Positions 26,354 to 34,506 of a DNA stretch of 64,000 bases are shown piece after piece. Location of the stretch: assembly GCF_040744945.1 (NCBI RefSeq), contig NZ_CP160453.1, positions 6,448,001 through 6,512,000 on the forward strand, written 5' to 3'. Origin of the DNA: Saccharothrix sp. HUAS TT1 (GTDB taxonomy: Bacteria; Actinomycetota; Actinomycetes; Mycobacteriales; Pseudonocardiaceae). Position 1 is the stretch's first letter. Every line of letters begins with the position of its first letter. The notes under the pieces are model-generated. The model had not been told where the DNA came from and made no database searches. It worked only from the letters and a program-made list of their open reading frames with translations. Both the position numbers and the translations under genes were made by a program.

Positions 26354-26368
26354 ATGCCGGATCGGCAT
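26354..26368. promoter_or_regulatory. LysR-type operator (T-N11-A dyad)
   Basis: ATGCCGGATCGGCAT has inverted arms ATGCC/GGCAT and fits the LysR T-N11-A rule. It lies 14 bp from the LysR start and 57 bp from the beta-lactamase start, so it could serve both autoregulation and activation. Confidence 0.6.
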
Positions 26369-26424
26369 TGATCCCCGCGTTCGCGTCTTGGACAGCATCC
26401 ACGACGGCTGTGAAGCTCGATGTC

Positions 26425-27372
26425 GTGACACCGCCGCAACGAACCATCAGTCGCCGCACGCTCCTGGGTGCGGCGGCGTTCCTGACCCTGGCCGGGTGCG
26501 CCGAGGACGAGACCCCTGAGGAGAAAGATCCCGACCAGCAGGTCCCGGCGCAGTCCTCCCAGCCGACACCGGCGCCGACCACGACCACCGGGCCGGACGA
26601 GCGCCTGGCCGAACTGGAGCGGAAGTTCGACGCCCGCCTGGGCGTGTACGCCGTCGCCACGGGCACCGGAGCCGCCATCACCCACCGCGCCGACGAGCGG
26701 TTCGCGTTCTGCTCGACGTTCAAGGGGCTGGCGGCGGGCGCCGTCCTGCACCACAACCCGCTGTCCCACCTGGACACCGTCGTCAGGTACACCGAGGACG
26801 ACCTGATGAAGAGTTCGACGATCACCCGGCAGCACGTGGCGACCGGGATGACGATCCGCCAACTGTGCGACGCGGCGGTCCGCTACAGCGACGGCACGGC
26901 CGGCAACCTGCTGCTGCGCGACCTCGGCGGCCCGGCCGGGCTGACGGCATTCGCCCGCACTCTGGGCGACGAGGTCACCAGGGCGGACCGGGTCGAGCCG
27001 ACCCTCACGTCGGCGATCCCCGGGGACCCCCGCGACACCACGTCCCCCCGCGCGATCGGCACCGACTACCAGCGGCTCGTGCTCGGCGACGCGTTGTCGG
27101 CCGACAAGCGCGCCGTCCTGCGCGACCTGCTCGAACGCAACACGACCGGCGCGCAGCGCGTCCGGGCCGGTGTGCCCCCGGGCTGGGCGGTGGCCGACAA
27201 GACCGGCAGCGGCGACTACGGCACGTGCAACGACATCGCCGTCGTGTGGCCGCCGGACGCCCCGCCGCTGGTGATGGCGATCATGTCCAGCAGGGCGACG
27301 GCCGACGCGGGGTACGACCAGGCGCTCCTCGCCGAGACGGCTGCCCACGTCGTGGCCACCCTGGTCCGATGA
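26425..27372 (+). CDS. class A beta-lactamase, Tat-exported lipoprotein
   Basis: 315 aa from GTG 26425 (GTG 26410 would add five residues). The signal has twin arginines (ISRRTLLGAAAFLTL) and a lipobox LAGC (Cys25). Active-site motifs are STFK (97-100) after Cys96, SDG (155-157), the omega-loop Glu191 in RVEPTLTSAIPGD, and KTGSGDYGT (259-267). Two positions are odd. The residue equivalent to Ambler Asn170 is Thr (EPTLT rather than EPELN), and the residue near Ambler 244 is Cys (GDYGTCND). Arg246 in RVRAG probably supplies the Arg220-type anchor seen in S. albus G enzyme. It hydrolyses beta-lactams at the cell surface, probably controlled by the divergent LysR protein. Confidence 0.92.
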   Translation: MTPPQRTISRRTLLGAAAFLTLAGCAEDETPEEKDPDQQVPAQSSQPTPAPTTTTGPDERLAELERKFDARLGVYAVATGTGAAITHRADERFAFCSTFKGLAAGAVLHHNPLSHLDTVVRYTEDDLMKSSTITRQHVATGMTIRQLCDAAVRYSDGTAGNLLLRDLGGPAGLTAFARTLGDEVTRADRVEPTLTSAIPGDPRDTTSPRAIGTDYQRLVLGDALSADKRAVLRDLLERNTTGAQRVRAGVPPGWAVADKTGSGDYGTCNDIAVVWPPDAPPLVMAIMSSRATADAGYDQALLAETAAHVVATLVR

Positions 27373-27941
27373 GGCGCGCGGCCATCGGTGTGCTGCTGGC
27401 GCTGCTGCTCGGCGCGGCCACCGCGGGCGCGCTGGGCGCGACGGGCCGGCTGGTCCTGGTCCACCACCCGGTCGTCGGAACGCCGCTGGCGATCGTGGAG
27501 GAAGTGCCGGGGCCGGAGACCGGGCCGGCGTGCGCGCTGGACGCGCGTTACGTCGACGAGCAGCCCGAGGGCCTGCGCCCGGACGTGCTGGCCGCGTGGG
27601 AACGGTTGCGCGCCGCGGCGGGCGCGCAGGGCGTCGGCCTGTGCCTGAACGACGGCAAGCGGAGCACGGGTCAGCAGCAGCGCGAGTTCGACGACGCCGT
27701 GCGGCGGTTCGGCACCGCGGAACTGGCGGCGCGCTACGTCCTGCCGCCGGACAAGTCGATGCACGTCAAAGGCATCGCGGTGGACGTGCAGCCGCTTGAG
27801 TCGGCGGCTTGGGTGGAGCACAACGGTCCCGCCCTGGGTTGGTGCCGCCGCTACCTGAACGAGGAGTGGCACTTCGAGTACGACCCCACCTACTCGACCG
27901 CGGGCTGTCCCCCTCTCCTGCCGAGCGCCAGCGGCACCTGA
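27369..27941 (+). CDS. VanY-like D-Ala-D-Ala carboxypeptidase (M15B)
   Basis: 190 aa, ATG overlapping the beta-lactamase stop (ATGA), so the two are coupled. An N-terminal membrane segment (AAIGVLLALLLGAATAGALG) serves as signal anchor. The zinc site is visible as SMHVKGIAVDVQP (His and Asp of the HxxxxxxD motif) and NEEWHFEYDP (catalytic Glu, second His). It should remove terminal D-Ala from peptidoglycan precursors, which lowers the number of penicillin-target substrates. Its last 52 bp overlap the convergent PAP2 gene. Confidence 0.85.
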   Translation: MRRAAIGVLLALLLGAATAGALGATGRLVLVHHPVVGTPLAIVEEVPGPETGPACALDARYVDEQPEGLRPDVLAAWERLRAAAGAQGVGLCLNDGKRSTGQQQREFDDAVRRFGTAELAARYVLPPDKSMHVKGIAVDVQPLESAAWVEHNGPALGWCRRYLNEEWHFEYDPTYSTAGCPPLLPSASGT

Positions 27942-29389
27942 CGGTCGGGGCGGACCACCCACCACACCAGCGCCGTCCACGTGCCGGACAGGAGCAGCGA
28001 GCCGAGGACGTCGGTCGGGTAGTGCGCGCCGGTGTAGAGCCGTTGCACCGCCACCAGAGCGGGCACGACGACCGCCGCCGCCACGACCAGCCACCGCCAC
28101 CAGTGGGACGTCGCCGTGCACACGAGCAGCGCCGTGGCGAGGCACAACGCCAGCGACGCGGCGACGTGCCCGGACGGGAAGCTGGAGGTCGGGGGCAGTT
28201 CGTGCGCGTGCGGCACGTCCGGCCGGGCCCTCGGGGTCACCGCGGTCGTCGTCAGGAACAGGGTGATCTCGCCGAGCAGGGTCAGCACGAGGAACAGCAC
28301 GGGCGCCCAGCTGCGGCGGAACGCCAGGGCCAGCGGGCCGACCACGGCCGCGGACGCGATGACCCAGCCGGTGTTGCCCAGCTCCCCCAGCGGCACGAGC
28401 AGGGTGTCGAAGGTGGGCGACCGGTGCTCGGCCAGCCAGCGCACGACGGCCGCGTCCCACGCCGGCGCGGGCCGGTCACCCCGTGCGCCCACCACGAGCC
28501 GGCCGACGCCGTACAGCACGCCGACCAGCAGCCCCCAGCCGACCAGCAGCTCCGCCGCACCGCGCCAGGGGTGGGCGAGCGGTTTGCCGGCGCCCGGCGC
28601 GGGCCGCAGGTCGGCCGCGGCCTCCGGCGCCACGCCCTCCGTCAGCGGCACTTTCCGCGCGCCGACCTCGTCGCGCCAGCGCCGGAAGACGGCGGCGGTC
28701 AGCACCAGCCACAGCGCGCCGAGCAGCCAGCCGGCCAGGACGTCGGTCAGGAAGTGCACGCCCAGCGCCACCCGCGTCACCCCGATGACCGCCACGAGCA
28801 GCCCGGCGACCCCGACCAGCACCCAGCGCGCCGACTGCCGGACGACCGGCAGGAACACCAGGACCAGCACGCCGTAGGTGACCATCGACCCCAGCGCGTG
28901 CCCGCTCGGGAAGCTCGGGCCGGGCGCGGACGACACCGGTTGCTCGACCACCGGGCGCAGCCGGGCCACCAGGTCCTTGACCACGACGCCGAGCACGCCC
29001 GCGCCCACGGCGGTGACGACGACGTAGACCGCCACCCAGAGCTGGCGCCGCACCAGCAGCCACCCCGCGCCGATGGCGGCCAGCCACACCAGCGCGGGCG
29101 TGCCGCCGAGCGCCGTGACGCCGTGCAGGCCGTTGGACAGCACCTTGTTGCCCGACACGAGCCGGGTCAGCCCGTCGGCGACGGCGTGGTCCAGGTCGTG
29201 CAGCGGCGCCCACCGCAGCCGGACGGCGAGCGCGAGCACCGCGAACCCCACTCCCGCCGCGGCGGTGAGCACCAGGGCCAGCGCGGCGCGCAGCGCGAAC
29301 CGGTCGGCGAGGGGCGGGACGTCGCCCTCCACCAGGCGGCGTTCGGGCACGGTCGTGGTGCCGGAGCGCGATCCGGCGTCGTCCACCAT
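27890..29389 (-). CDS. tandem double-PAP2 phosphatase membrane protein
   Basis: 499 aa from ATG 29389 with GAGGGA upstream; an ATG at 29437 would add 16 residues. Two complete PAP2 domains are fused. The first has KDLVARLRP, PSFPSGHALGS and VTRVALGVHFLTDV. The second has TPRARPDVPH, SSFPSGHVAAS and VQRLYTGAHYPTDV, giving both active sites their Arg, Ser-Gly-His and Arg-His residues. Each lies in a bundle of about six membrane helices. The likely substrate is undecaprenyl or phosphatidylglycerol phosphate on the outer face. Internal duplication is inferred. The 3' end is antisense to the VanY gene. Confidence 0.85.
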   Translation of the reverse strand: MVDDAGSRSGTTTVPERRLVEGDVPPLADRFALRAALALVLTAAAGVGFAVLALAVRLRWAPLHDLDHAVADGLTRLVSGNKVLSNGLHGVTALGGTPALVWLAAIGAGWLLVRRQLWVAVYVVVTAVGAGVLGVVVKDLVARLRPVVEQPVSSAPGPSFPSGHALGSMVTYGVLVLVFLPVVRQSARWVLVGVAGLLVAVIGVTRVALGVHFLTDVLAGWLLGALWLVLTAAVFRRWRDEVGARKVPLTEGVAPEAAADLRPAPGAGKPLAHPWRGAAELLVGWGLLVGVLYGVGRLVVGARGDRPAPAWDAAVVRWLAEHRSPTFDTLLVPLGELGNTGWVIASAAVVGPLALAFRRSWAPVLFLVLTLLGEITLFLTTTAVTPRARPDVPHAHELPPTSSFPSGHVAASLALCLATALLVCTATSHWWRWLVVAAAVVVPALVAVQRLYTGAHYPTDVLGSLLLSGTWTALVWWVVRPDRQVPLALGRRGGQPAVE

Positions 29390-29504
29390 CAGTTCGGCAT
29401 CCCTCGGGTCGGCGCGTCGAGCCACCCGGTTACCCAATGGGGCGCTTCGCCACGCTCCGTCGTCGGACGAGGGACGGACGGGGGTGGACGAGAGGCGGAC
29501 GGCC

Positions 29505-29870
29505 TCAGGCCCAGGGAATGGTCGCCTGCAGCACCGCTTCGGACAACGCCTCCGTCCGCAGGCGCGTGACCTGCTGGTACTCGGGGTCGGCGACCATCCG
29601 GGAGAACGCGGCGCGGTCCGGGTAGCGGACGATCACCACCGCGTCCCAGCTCTGCCCGTCCTCGGCCGCCAGCACCGTGGAGCCCGTGCCCGCGTAGACG
29701 ATCTCGGCGCCGTAGCGGGGCAGGAACGTTTCGCGCAGGTGGCGCGCGTACTCCTCGTACGACCCGGTCCCGCCCTCGGCGAACCGGAGCAGGTTGAGCA
29801 TGACGACCGGCCCGCCGGGGTCCTCGGCGAGCAGTCGCTTCAGGTCGGTTCCGCGTGGGTCGACAGCCAT
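29505..29870 (-). CDS. DUF1330 family protein
   Basis: 121 aa, compact alpha-beta ferredoxin-like fold of the DUF1330 family: PVVMLNLLRFAEGG near residue 21, SWDAVVIVRYPDRAAFSRMV near 74 and a final EALSEAVLQATIPW. Members are small dimeric proteins without an established reaction. The gene is monocistronic. Confidence 0.85.
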   Translation of the reverse strand: MAVDPRGTDLKRLLAEDPGGPVVMLNLLRFAEGGTGSYEEYARHLRETFLPRYGAEIVYAGTGSTVLAAEDGQSWDAVVIVRYPDRAAFSRMVADPEYQQVTRLRTEALSEAVLQATIPWA

Positions 29871-29991
29871 CCGGACAGCATGGCGGAGCTTGATCGGCAG
29901 CGCACCGCCGTAACGATTCAGCCGGAGTCACCCGAAGGGACGCCTGCCGGCGGTCAGTGGCCGGACCCCGGGGCCCGGCCACCGACCGGTG

Positions 29992-31389
29992 TCACAGCAG
30001 CGACACCGCCTTGTCCAGCGCGGGGTCGCGGCCCGTCGACAGGTCGGACGCGGTCATCGGGACGTGGTGGTCCGGCGCCACGCCGATGGTGTTCACGACC
30101 TCCCGGTTCGCGGCGATCTCGTGCAGCTTGGGCAGTGCGAGGACGGTCCCGTTGTCCAGCAGGTGCGGCCGACCCGGTCCGGACACGGCGCCCGCGGTCC
30201 GCGTGCCGACCAGCGTGCCGAGCCCCAGGTCCTTGACCGCGCTGGAGAACGAGTCGCACGCCGACGCGCAGCGCCGGTCGGTGAGCGCGACGAACGGCAG
30301 GTTCAGCAGCGGGACGGAGTCGTCGGTGCGGTTGGGCGTGCAGCGGTCCTTGGCGTCGCACCAGTAGCTGGTCACCTTGTCGTGCACGAGCGCGCTGAGC
30401 AGCTTGCGGACCGCGTCCGGGCTGCCGCCGCCGTTGCCGCGCAGGTCCAGCACGACGCCGCGCAGCGGTGTCCCCGCGCGCAGTTCGGCGATGGCCGCGA
30501 GCACCCGGTCGGCCAGCTCCGGGGCGAAGCCGGGCAGGGTCACGTAGGCGATGTCCCCGTCCACCAGCCGGGACTGCACGTCCGGCCTCGGCGGGGCGAA
30601 CCGGGCGGCGGTCATGGTGGCGGTGAACGCCTCGCCGGTGGCGGGACGGCGCGCGGTGACCTGCATGGTCGAGCCGACGTCACCGGTGGTGAGCCACGAC
30701 AGCACCGCCGTGTTGAGGACGCCGTTCACGAACACCGGCACACCGTTGATCGCCAGCACCTCGTCCCCCGGCCTCAGACCGGCGGCGTCGGCCGGACCGG
30801 TCGCGAGGACCCGGGTGAGGTGGGCCGGTTCGGCGGCCACCGGGTCGACGTCGCCGGGCCCGACCACGACCGACAGGTCGAAGCCGTAGAGGTTCGGCGC
30901 GAACTTGTCGATCCACCGCGCGTGGTTGTCGTCCAGCTCGTCCACCATGGCCCTGATGGCCGCCGCGCCGATGGCCGCGCGGGCGCCGTCGTCGGGCAGG
31001 CCGTCCGCGATCCGCTGGTACACCTTGCGGAACGCCTTCCAGTCGGCGTCCTTGCGGCCGGTGAGCGCGGGCAGCGTGGCGCCCGGCTGGTCGAGGCCGC
31101 GCCGTTGCAGCTCCTGCGTGATCGCGGCGAACGCGGGCACCAGCAGCGTGCGGCTGTCGAGCACCGGCCCGCTGAAGTAGTGGTCGAAGATGCAGTAGTA
31201 CGCCTGGCCGACCGTGGTCGGCGTGACCGGGGTCGTCGTCGGCGGCGGCGGTTGCTGGGGCGTGGGCTGGACGCACGCCGGCGGCCGGTCGGGACCGGCC
31301 GCCGAGGTGCCGCCTCCCGCGCCGACGAGCACGGCGGCAACAGCGAGCAGCGCGGCGGCGTTGGTGAGCGGACGCCATCTGTGTTTCAC
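29992..31389 (-). CDS. secreted S41-family (C-terminal processing type) peptidase
   Basis: 465 aa from GTG 31389 with AAGGGGAA upstream. A signal peptide (NAAALLAVAAVLVGAGG) is followed by a Pro/Thr spacer (about 40-58) and a helical cap. A PDZ domain follows (about 200-280, LATGPADAAGLRPGDEVLAI). The S41 core is LRGVVLDLRGNGGGSPDAV, then the nucleophile region RRCASACDSFSSAVKDLG and LVGTRTAGAVSG. Two Cys pairs in the core (YWCDAKDRC, RRCASAC) suit an extracytoplasmic enzyme. The substrate is unknown. It is divergent from a two-component system across about 120 bp. Confidence 0.85.
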   Translation of the reverse strand: MKHRWRPLTNAAALLAVAAVLVGAGGGTSAAGPDRPPACVQPTPQQPPPPTTTPVTPTTVGQAYYCIFDHYFSGPVLDSRTLLVPAFAAITQELQRRGLDQPGATLPALTGRKDADWKAFRKVYQRIADGLPDDGARAAIGAAAIRAMVDELDDNHARWIDKFAPNLYGFDLSVVVGPGDVDPVAAEPAHLTRVLATGPADAAGLRPGDEVLAINGVPVFVNGVLNTAVLSWLTTGDVGSTMQVTARRPATGEAFTATMTAARFAPPRPDVQSRLVDGDIAYVTLPGFAPELADRVLAAIAELRAGTPLRGVVLDLRGNGGGSPDAVRKLLSALVHDKVTSYWCDAKDRCTPNRTDDSVPLLNLPFVALTDRRCASACDSFSSAVKDLGLGTLVGTRTAGAVSGPGRPHLLDNGTVLALPKLHEIAANREVVNTIGVAPDHHVPMTASDLSTGRDPALDKAVSLL

Positions 31390-31509
31390 GAGGATTCCCC
31401 TTGGTGTCGCCGGATTCGGCGAGGCGAGTTCTACGCGGGGCGCGGTTTCGGCGTGGTTTCGCCCGCGGTGAGACCTCGGCGAAACCGGTGGCCGGCGATA
31501 CTGGTGCGC

Positions 31510-32163
31510 GTGCGGGTGCTGATGGTCGAGGACGACGAGGAAATGGCGCTCACGGTGGCGGCGGGGCTCCGGCGGGCGCACATGGCCGTCGACGTGGCGC
31601 TCGACGGCGACGGCGGGCTGGAACGCGCGCTGTGCACCGACTACGACGTGGTCGTGCTGGACCGGGACCTGCCCGGGACGCACGGCGACGACGTGTGCGC
31701 GGCGCTGATCGCGGCCGGGCGGCGCAGCCGGATCCTGATGCTGACCGCGGCGGCCACCACCGAGGACCTGGTCGACGGGCTCGGCCTGGGCGCGGACGAC
31801 TACCTGTCCAAGCCGTTCGACTTCCGCGCCCTCGTGGCGCGGATCGGGGCGTTGGCGCGACGGGCGCACCCGGCCGCGCCACCGGTGCTGCGGCACGGCG
31901 ACCTGGTGGTCGACACCGCGCGCCGCCGCGCCCACCGCGGTGGCCGGCCGCTCGACCTCGCGCCGAAGGAGTTCGGCGTGCTGGAGCTGCTGCTGGCCGC
32001 GGCGGGGCGGGTGGTGTCGGCGGAGGAGCTGCTGGAACGGGTGTGGGACGAGGCGACCGACCCGTTCACCAACGCCGTGAAGATCACCGTCAGCCGGTTG
32101 CGGGCCAAGCTCGGCGACCCGCCGGTCGTCGAGACCGTGGCCAGGAGCGGGTACCGGATCTGA
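31510..32163 (+). CDS. OmpR/PhoB-type response regulator
   Basis: 217 aa from GTG 31510; GTG 31504 and 31516 are also in frame. The receiver domain shows VEDDEEMALTV, the phospho-acceptor in VVVLDRDLPGTHGDD and the Lys in YLSKPFDFRALVAR. The winged-helix output domain (about 130-217) reads LDLAPKEFGVLELLLAAAGR and ends VVETVARSGYRI. It overlaps the kinase gene (TGATG). Similarity is to the VanR/CutR group of actinobacterial regulators, which often respond to cell-wall stress; that role is inference. Confidence 0.92.
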   Translation: MRVLMVEDDEEMALTVAAGLRRAHMAVDVALDGDGGLERALCTDYDVVVLDRDLPGTHGDDVCAALIAAGRRSRILMLTAAATTEDLVDGLGLGADDYLSKPFDFRALVARIGALARRAHPAAPPVLRHGDLVVDTARRRAHRGGRPLDLAPKEFGVLELLLAAAGRVVSAEELLERVWDEATDPFTNAVKITVSRLRAKLGDPPVVETVARSGYRI

Positions 32164-33326
32164 TGGGCCTGCTCACCCCGCCGCGCCGGACCGTGCGGCT
32201 GCGGCTGACCCTGCTGCACGGCGGGCTGTTCCTGCTCTGCGGAGCGGGGCTGCTGGTCGTCACGTTCCTGCTGGTGCGGCACGCCGTGACGCCGGTGGAC
32301 GACGTGACGCTGTTCCGGTACCCGCCGGACCCGGGCGACGCCGCACGACCGGGCGCCCCGCCCCGGCCGGACGACGACGACGACGACGCGGCGAGGATCG
32401 TGGCGCAGGCCGAGCTGGCGCTGGCCGAGCAGCGGCGGGACGTGCTGCGCCAACTGGTGGTCCAGTCCGGTGTCGCGCTCGCCCTGACGGTGGTGCTGGC
32501 GCTCGTGCTCGGCTGGTGGGCGGCGGGCCGGGTGCTGGCCCGGTTGCGCACGATCACCGCGGCCGCGCGGGAGATCTCGGCGACCAACCTGCACCGCAGG
32601 CTCGCCCTGGCCGGGCCGGACGACGAGCTGAAGGAGCTGGGCGACACGTTCGACCAGCTGCTCGGCCGGCTGGAGGCGTCGTTCCAGGCGCAGCGCCGGT
32701 TCGTCGCCAACGCCTCGCACGAGCTGCGCACGCCGCTGGCCAGGCAGCGCGCGATCGGGCAGGTGGCGTTGGACGACCCGGACGCCACCGCGGCGTCGCT
32801 GCGCGCGGCGCACGAGCGGGTGCTCGCGGCGGGTGAGCAGCAGGAGCGGCTGATCGAGGCGATGCTGGCGCTGACCCGCGGGCACGCGGGCATCGACGTG
32901 CGGCGGCCGTTCGACCTCGGCGAGGTGGTCGCCGAGGTGGTCGAGGTCCGCCGGACGCCGGAGGTGGAGCTGCGGGCGTCGATCGGGGCGTGCCCGGTGT
33001 CCGGGCACCGGGCGCTGGCCGAGCGCCTGGTGGTGAACCTGGTCGACAACGCGATCCGGCACAACGCGCCCGGCGGGTGGGTCGAGGTGTCGTGCGGCGG
33101 GGGCGCGCTGACCGTGGCCAACACCGGGCCGGTCGTGCCGGACGACGAGGTGCGGCGGATCTTCCAGCCGTTCCACCGGGTCGGGGCGGCCAGGACGGGT
33201 CCTGGGCTGGGGCTCGGGCTGTCGATCGTGGAGGCGATCGCGACCGCGCACGACGCGCGGGTGGACGTGACGCCGAGACCGGCCGGTGGCCTGGTCGTCG
33301 TGGTCACGTTCCGCGATCGGGTCTAA
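32163..33326 (+). CDS. sensor histidine kinase, partner of the OmpR-type regulator
   Basis: 387 aa, ATG overlapping the regulator stop. Two membrane helices (about 18-40 and 98-122) flank an extracytoplasmic loop of only 55 residues with an Asp run. Next come a HAMP region (to about 175), a HisKA domain with the phospho-His in NASHELRTPLARQRAI, and the ATPase domain with VVNLVDNAIRHN (N box) and GPGLGLGLSIVEAIA (G box). The small sensor loop suggests detection of membrane or envelope state. Confidence 0.92.
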   Translation: MGLLTPPRRTVRLRLTLLHGGLFLLCGAGLLVVTFLLVRHAVTPVDDVTLFRYPPDPGDAARPGAPPRPDDDDDDAARIVAQAELALAEQRRDVLRQLVVQSGVALALTVVLALVLGWWAAGRVLARLRTITAAAREISATNLHRRLALAGPDDELKELGDTFDQLLGRLEASFQAQRRFVANASHELRTPLARQRAIGQVALDDPDATAASLRAAHERVLAAGEQQERLIEAMLALTRGHAGIDVRRPFDLGEVVAEVVEVRRTPEVELRASIGACPVSGHRALAERLVVNLVDNAIRHNAPGGWVEVSCGGGALTVANTGPVVPDDEVRRIFQPFHRVGAARTGPGLGLGLSIVEAIATAHDARVDVTPRPAGGLVVVVTFRDRV

Positions 33327-33417
33327 GAGGCGTGACTCCGGGGAACACTGTGGTGCGCGGGTTCACCACATGAAGTGAGAGGTGCGTCCGAACCGCGACC
33401 GACGGAGAGGTGACACC

Positions 33418-33924
33418 ATGCCCACGACCCCGCTCCTGCCCCGCGAGCCGGCCGCCGTGCCGACGCCGCCGACCGGGTGGCCGATCGGTTCCTACGCCAC
33501 GTACGCCGAGGCCCAGCGCGCCGTCGACCACCTGACCGAGCAGGACTTCCCGGTGCCCGACGTGACGATCGTCGGGGTGAACCCGATGATCGTCGAGCGG
33601 GTGACCGCCCGGCTGACCTGGCGGCGGGTGCTGGCGGGCGGCGCGGTGTCCGGCGCCTGGTTCGGCCTGTTCGTGGGCCTGCTGCTGGGCATGTTCGGCA
33701 CCGGCTCGCTGCCCGCGGCCATCCTGACGGGCCTGGTGACCGGCGTCGTCTTCGGCATGGCCTTCGCGGCGGCGGGCTACGCGTCGGTGCGGGGCAGGCG
33801 CGACTTCGCGTCCACCACGCAGCTCGTCGCCGGTCGCTACGACGTGCTCTGCGAGCCGCGCACCGCCGAGCGGGGTCGCGACCTGCTGGCCAGGCTCGCC
33901 CTCGCCTCGCCGGCGAACGCCTGA
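33418..33924 (+). CDS. membrane protein with general-stress 17M-like domain
   Basis: 168 aa, ATG 33418 after GGAGAGG. Residues 22-50 (PIGSYATYAEAQRAVDHL, TEQDFPVPDVTIVG) match the N-terminus of general stress protein 17M/YflT-like proteins. Residues 72-125 form two membrane helices rich in Gly (SGAWFGLFVGLLLGMFGTG, ILTGLVTGVVFGMAFAAAG). The last 40 residues return to the cytoplasm. In actinobacteria such proteins accompany stress regulons; a direct function is unknown. An inverted repeat GTGGTG/CACCAC lies about 50-70 bp upstream (33350-33369). Confidence 0.8.
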   Translation: MPTTPLLPREPAAVPTPPTGWPIGSYATYAEAQRAVDHLTEQDFPVPDVTIVGVNPMIVERVTARLTWRRVLAGGAVSGAWFGLFVGLLLGMFGTGSLPAAILTGLVTGVVFGMAFAAAGYASVRGRRDFASTTQLVAGRYDVLCEPRTAERGRDLLARLALASPANA

Positions 33925-33973
33925 CACCGGCCGAAGATCACCCCGACGGGTGAAAATCCACACCGGACCGGTG

Positions 33974-34393
33974 TCAGTCCTCCAGCCAGTTGTACGTCCG
34001 CGCCATGCCGAGCAGGCTCTTGCGCACGCTCAGGATCTGCTCGGCGGTCATGCCGGGGGCCGAGGCCAGCAACGCCTCGGTGACCTCCTGGAGGAACCGC
34101 GTGGTCGACACGACCTCGCAGAAGACGTCGCCGACGACCGCCTCGTCACCCGTCGGGTAGGCGACCGACCCCGACCGCGACGGCGACTCGCGCACCAGGC
34201 TGACCCGGGACGCCTTCGGCCCCCGGTCACCCAGCTCCACCAGGAACTCGACCAGCGCGCCGGGCGCCATCAGGCGCTTGTCGAAGTCGATGTCGTTGAC
34301 GTGGATGAAGACGTCCTCACCACCCTCGTCGGGCGACACGAACCCGTAACCGCGGACCTCGTCGAACCGGACGACCTTGCCCCTGACCACCAC
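33974..34393 (-). CDS. cold-shock protein with C-terminal extension
   Basis: 139 aa from GTG 34393 (AGGGG 7 nt upstream). Residues 3-70 form a CspA-type OB fold: GKVVRFDEVRGYGFVSPDEG with RNP1 (YGFV) and DVFIHVNDI (RNP2). The remaining 70 residues are a helical extension (VVGDVFCEVVSTTRFLQEVT, ARTYNWLED). It is found in a group of actinobacterial cold-shock proteins of about 130 aa. It should bind single-stranded RNA or DNA. Confidence 0.88.
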   Translation of the reverse strand: MVVRGKVVRFDEVRGYGFVSPDEGGEDVFIHVNDIDFDKRLMAPGALVEFLVELGDRGPKASRVSLVRESPSRSGSVAYPTGDEAVVGDVFCEVVSTTRFLQEVTEALLASAPGMTAEQILSVRKSLLGMARTYNWLED

Positions 34394-34506
34394 CGCGAAC
34401 CCCTGTCCACCAGCACGCGCCACTCGCCCGTGACGACATCCCGGCGATCCTAACCCCTCGACGGGCGCAGGACCCACGGTTGACGGGTGCGGCAGGGTCG
34501 GGAGGC

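Noticed and set aside
33350..33369. GTGGTG/CACCAC inverted repeat upstream of the stress protein as a named operator.
   Set aside because: Only a 6-bp stem, and it could equally be the end of the kinase transcript; mentioned in the gene entry but not listed as a site.
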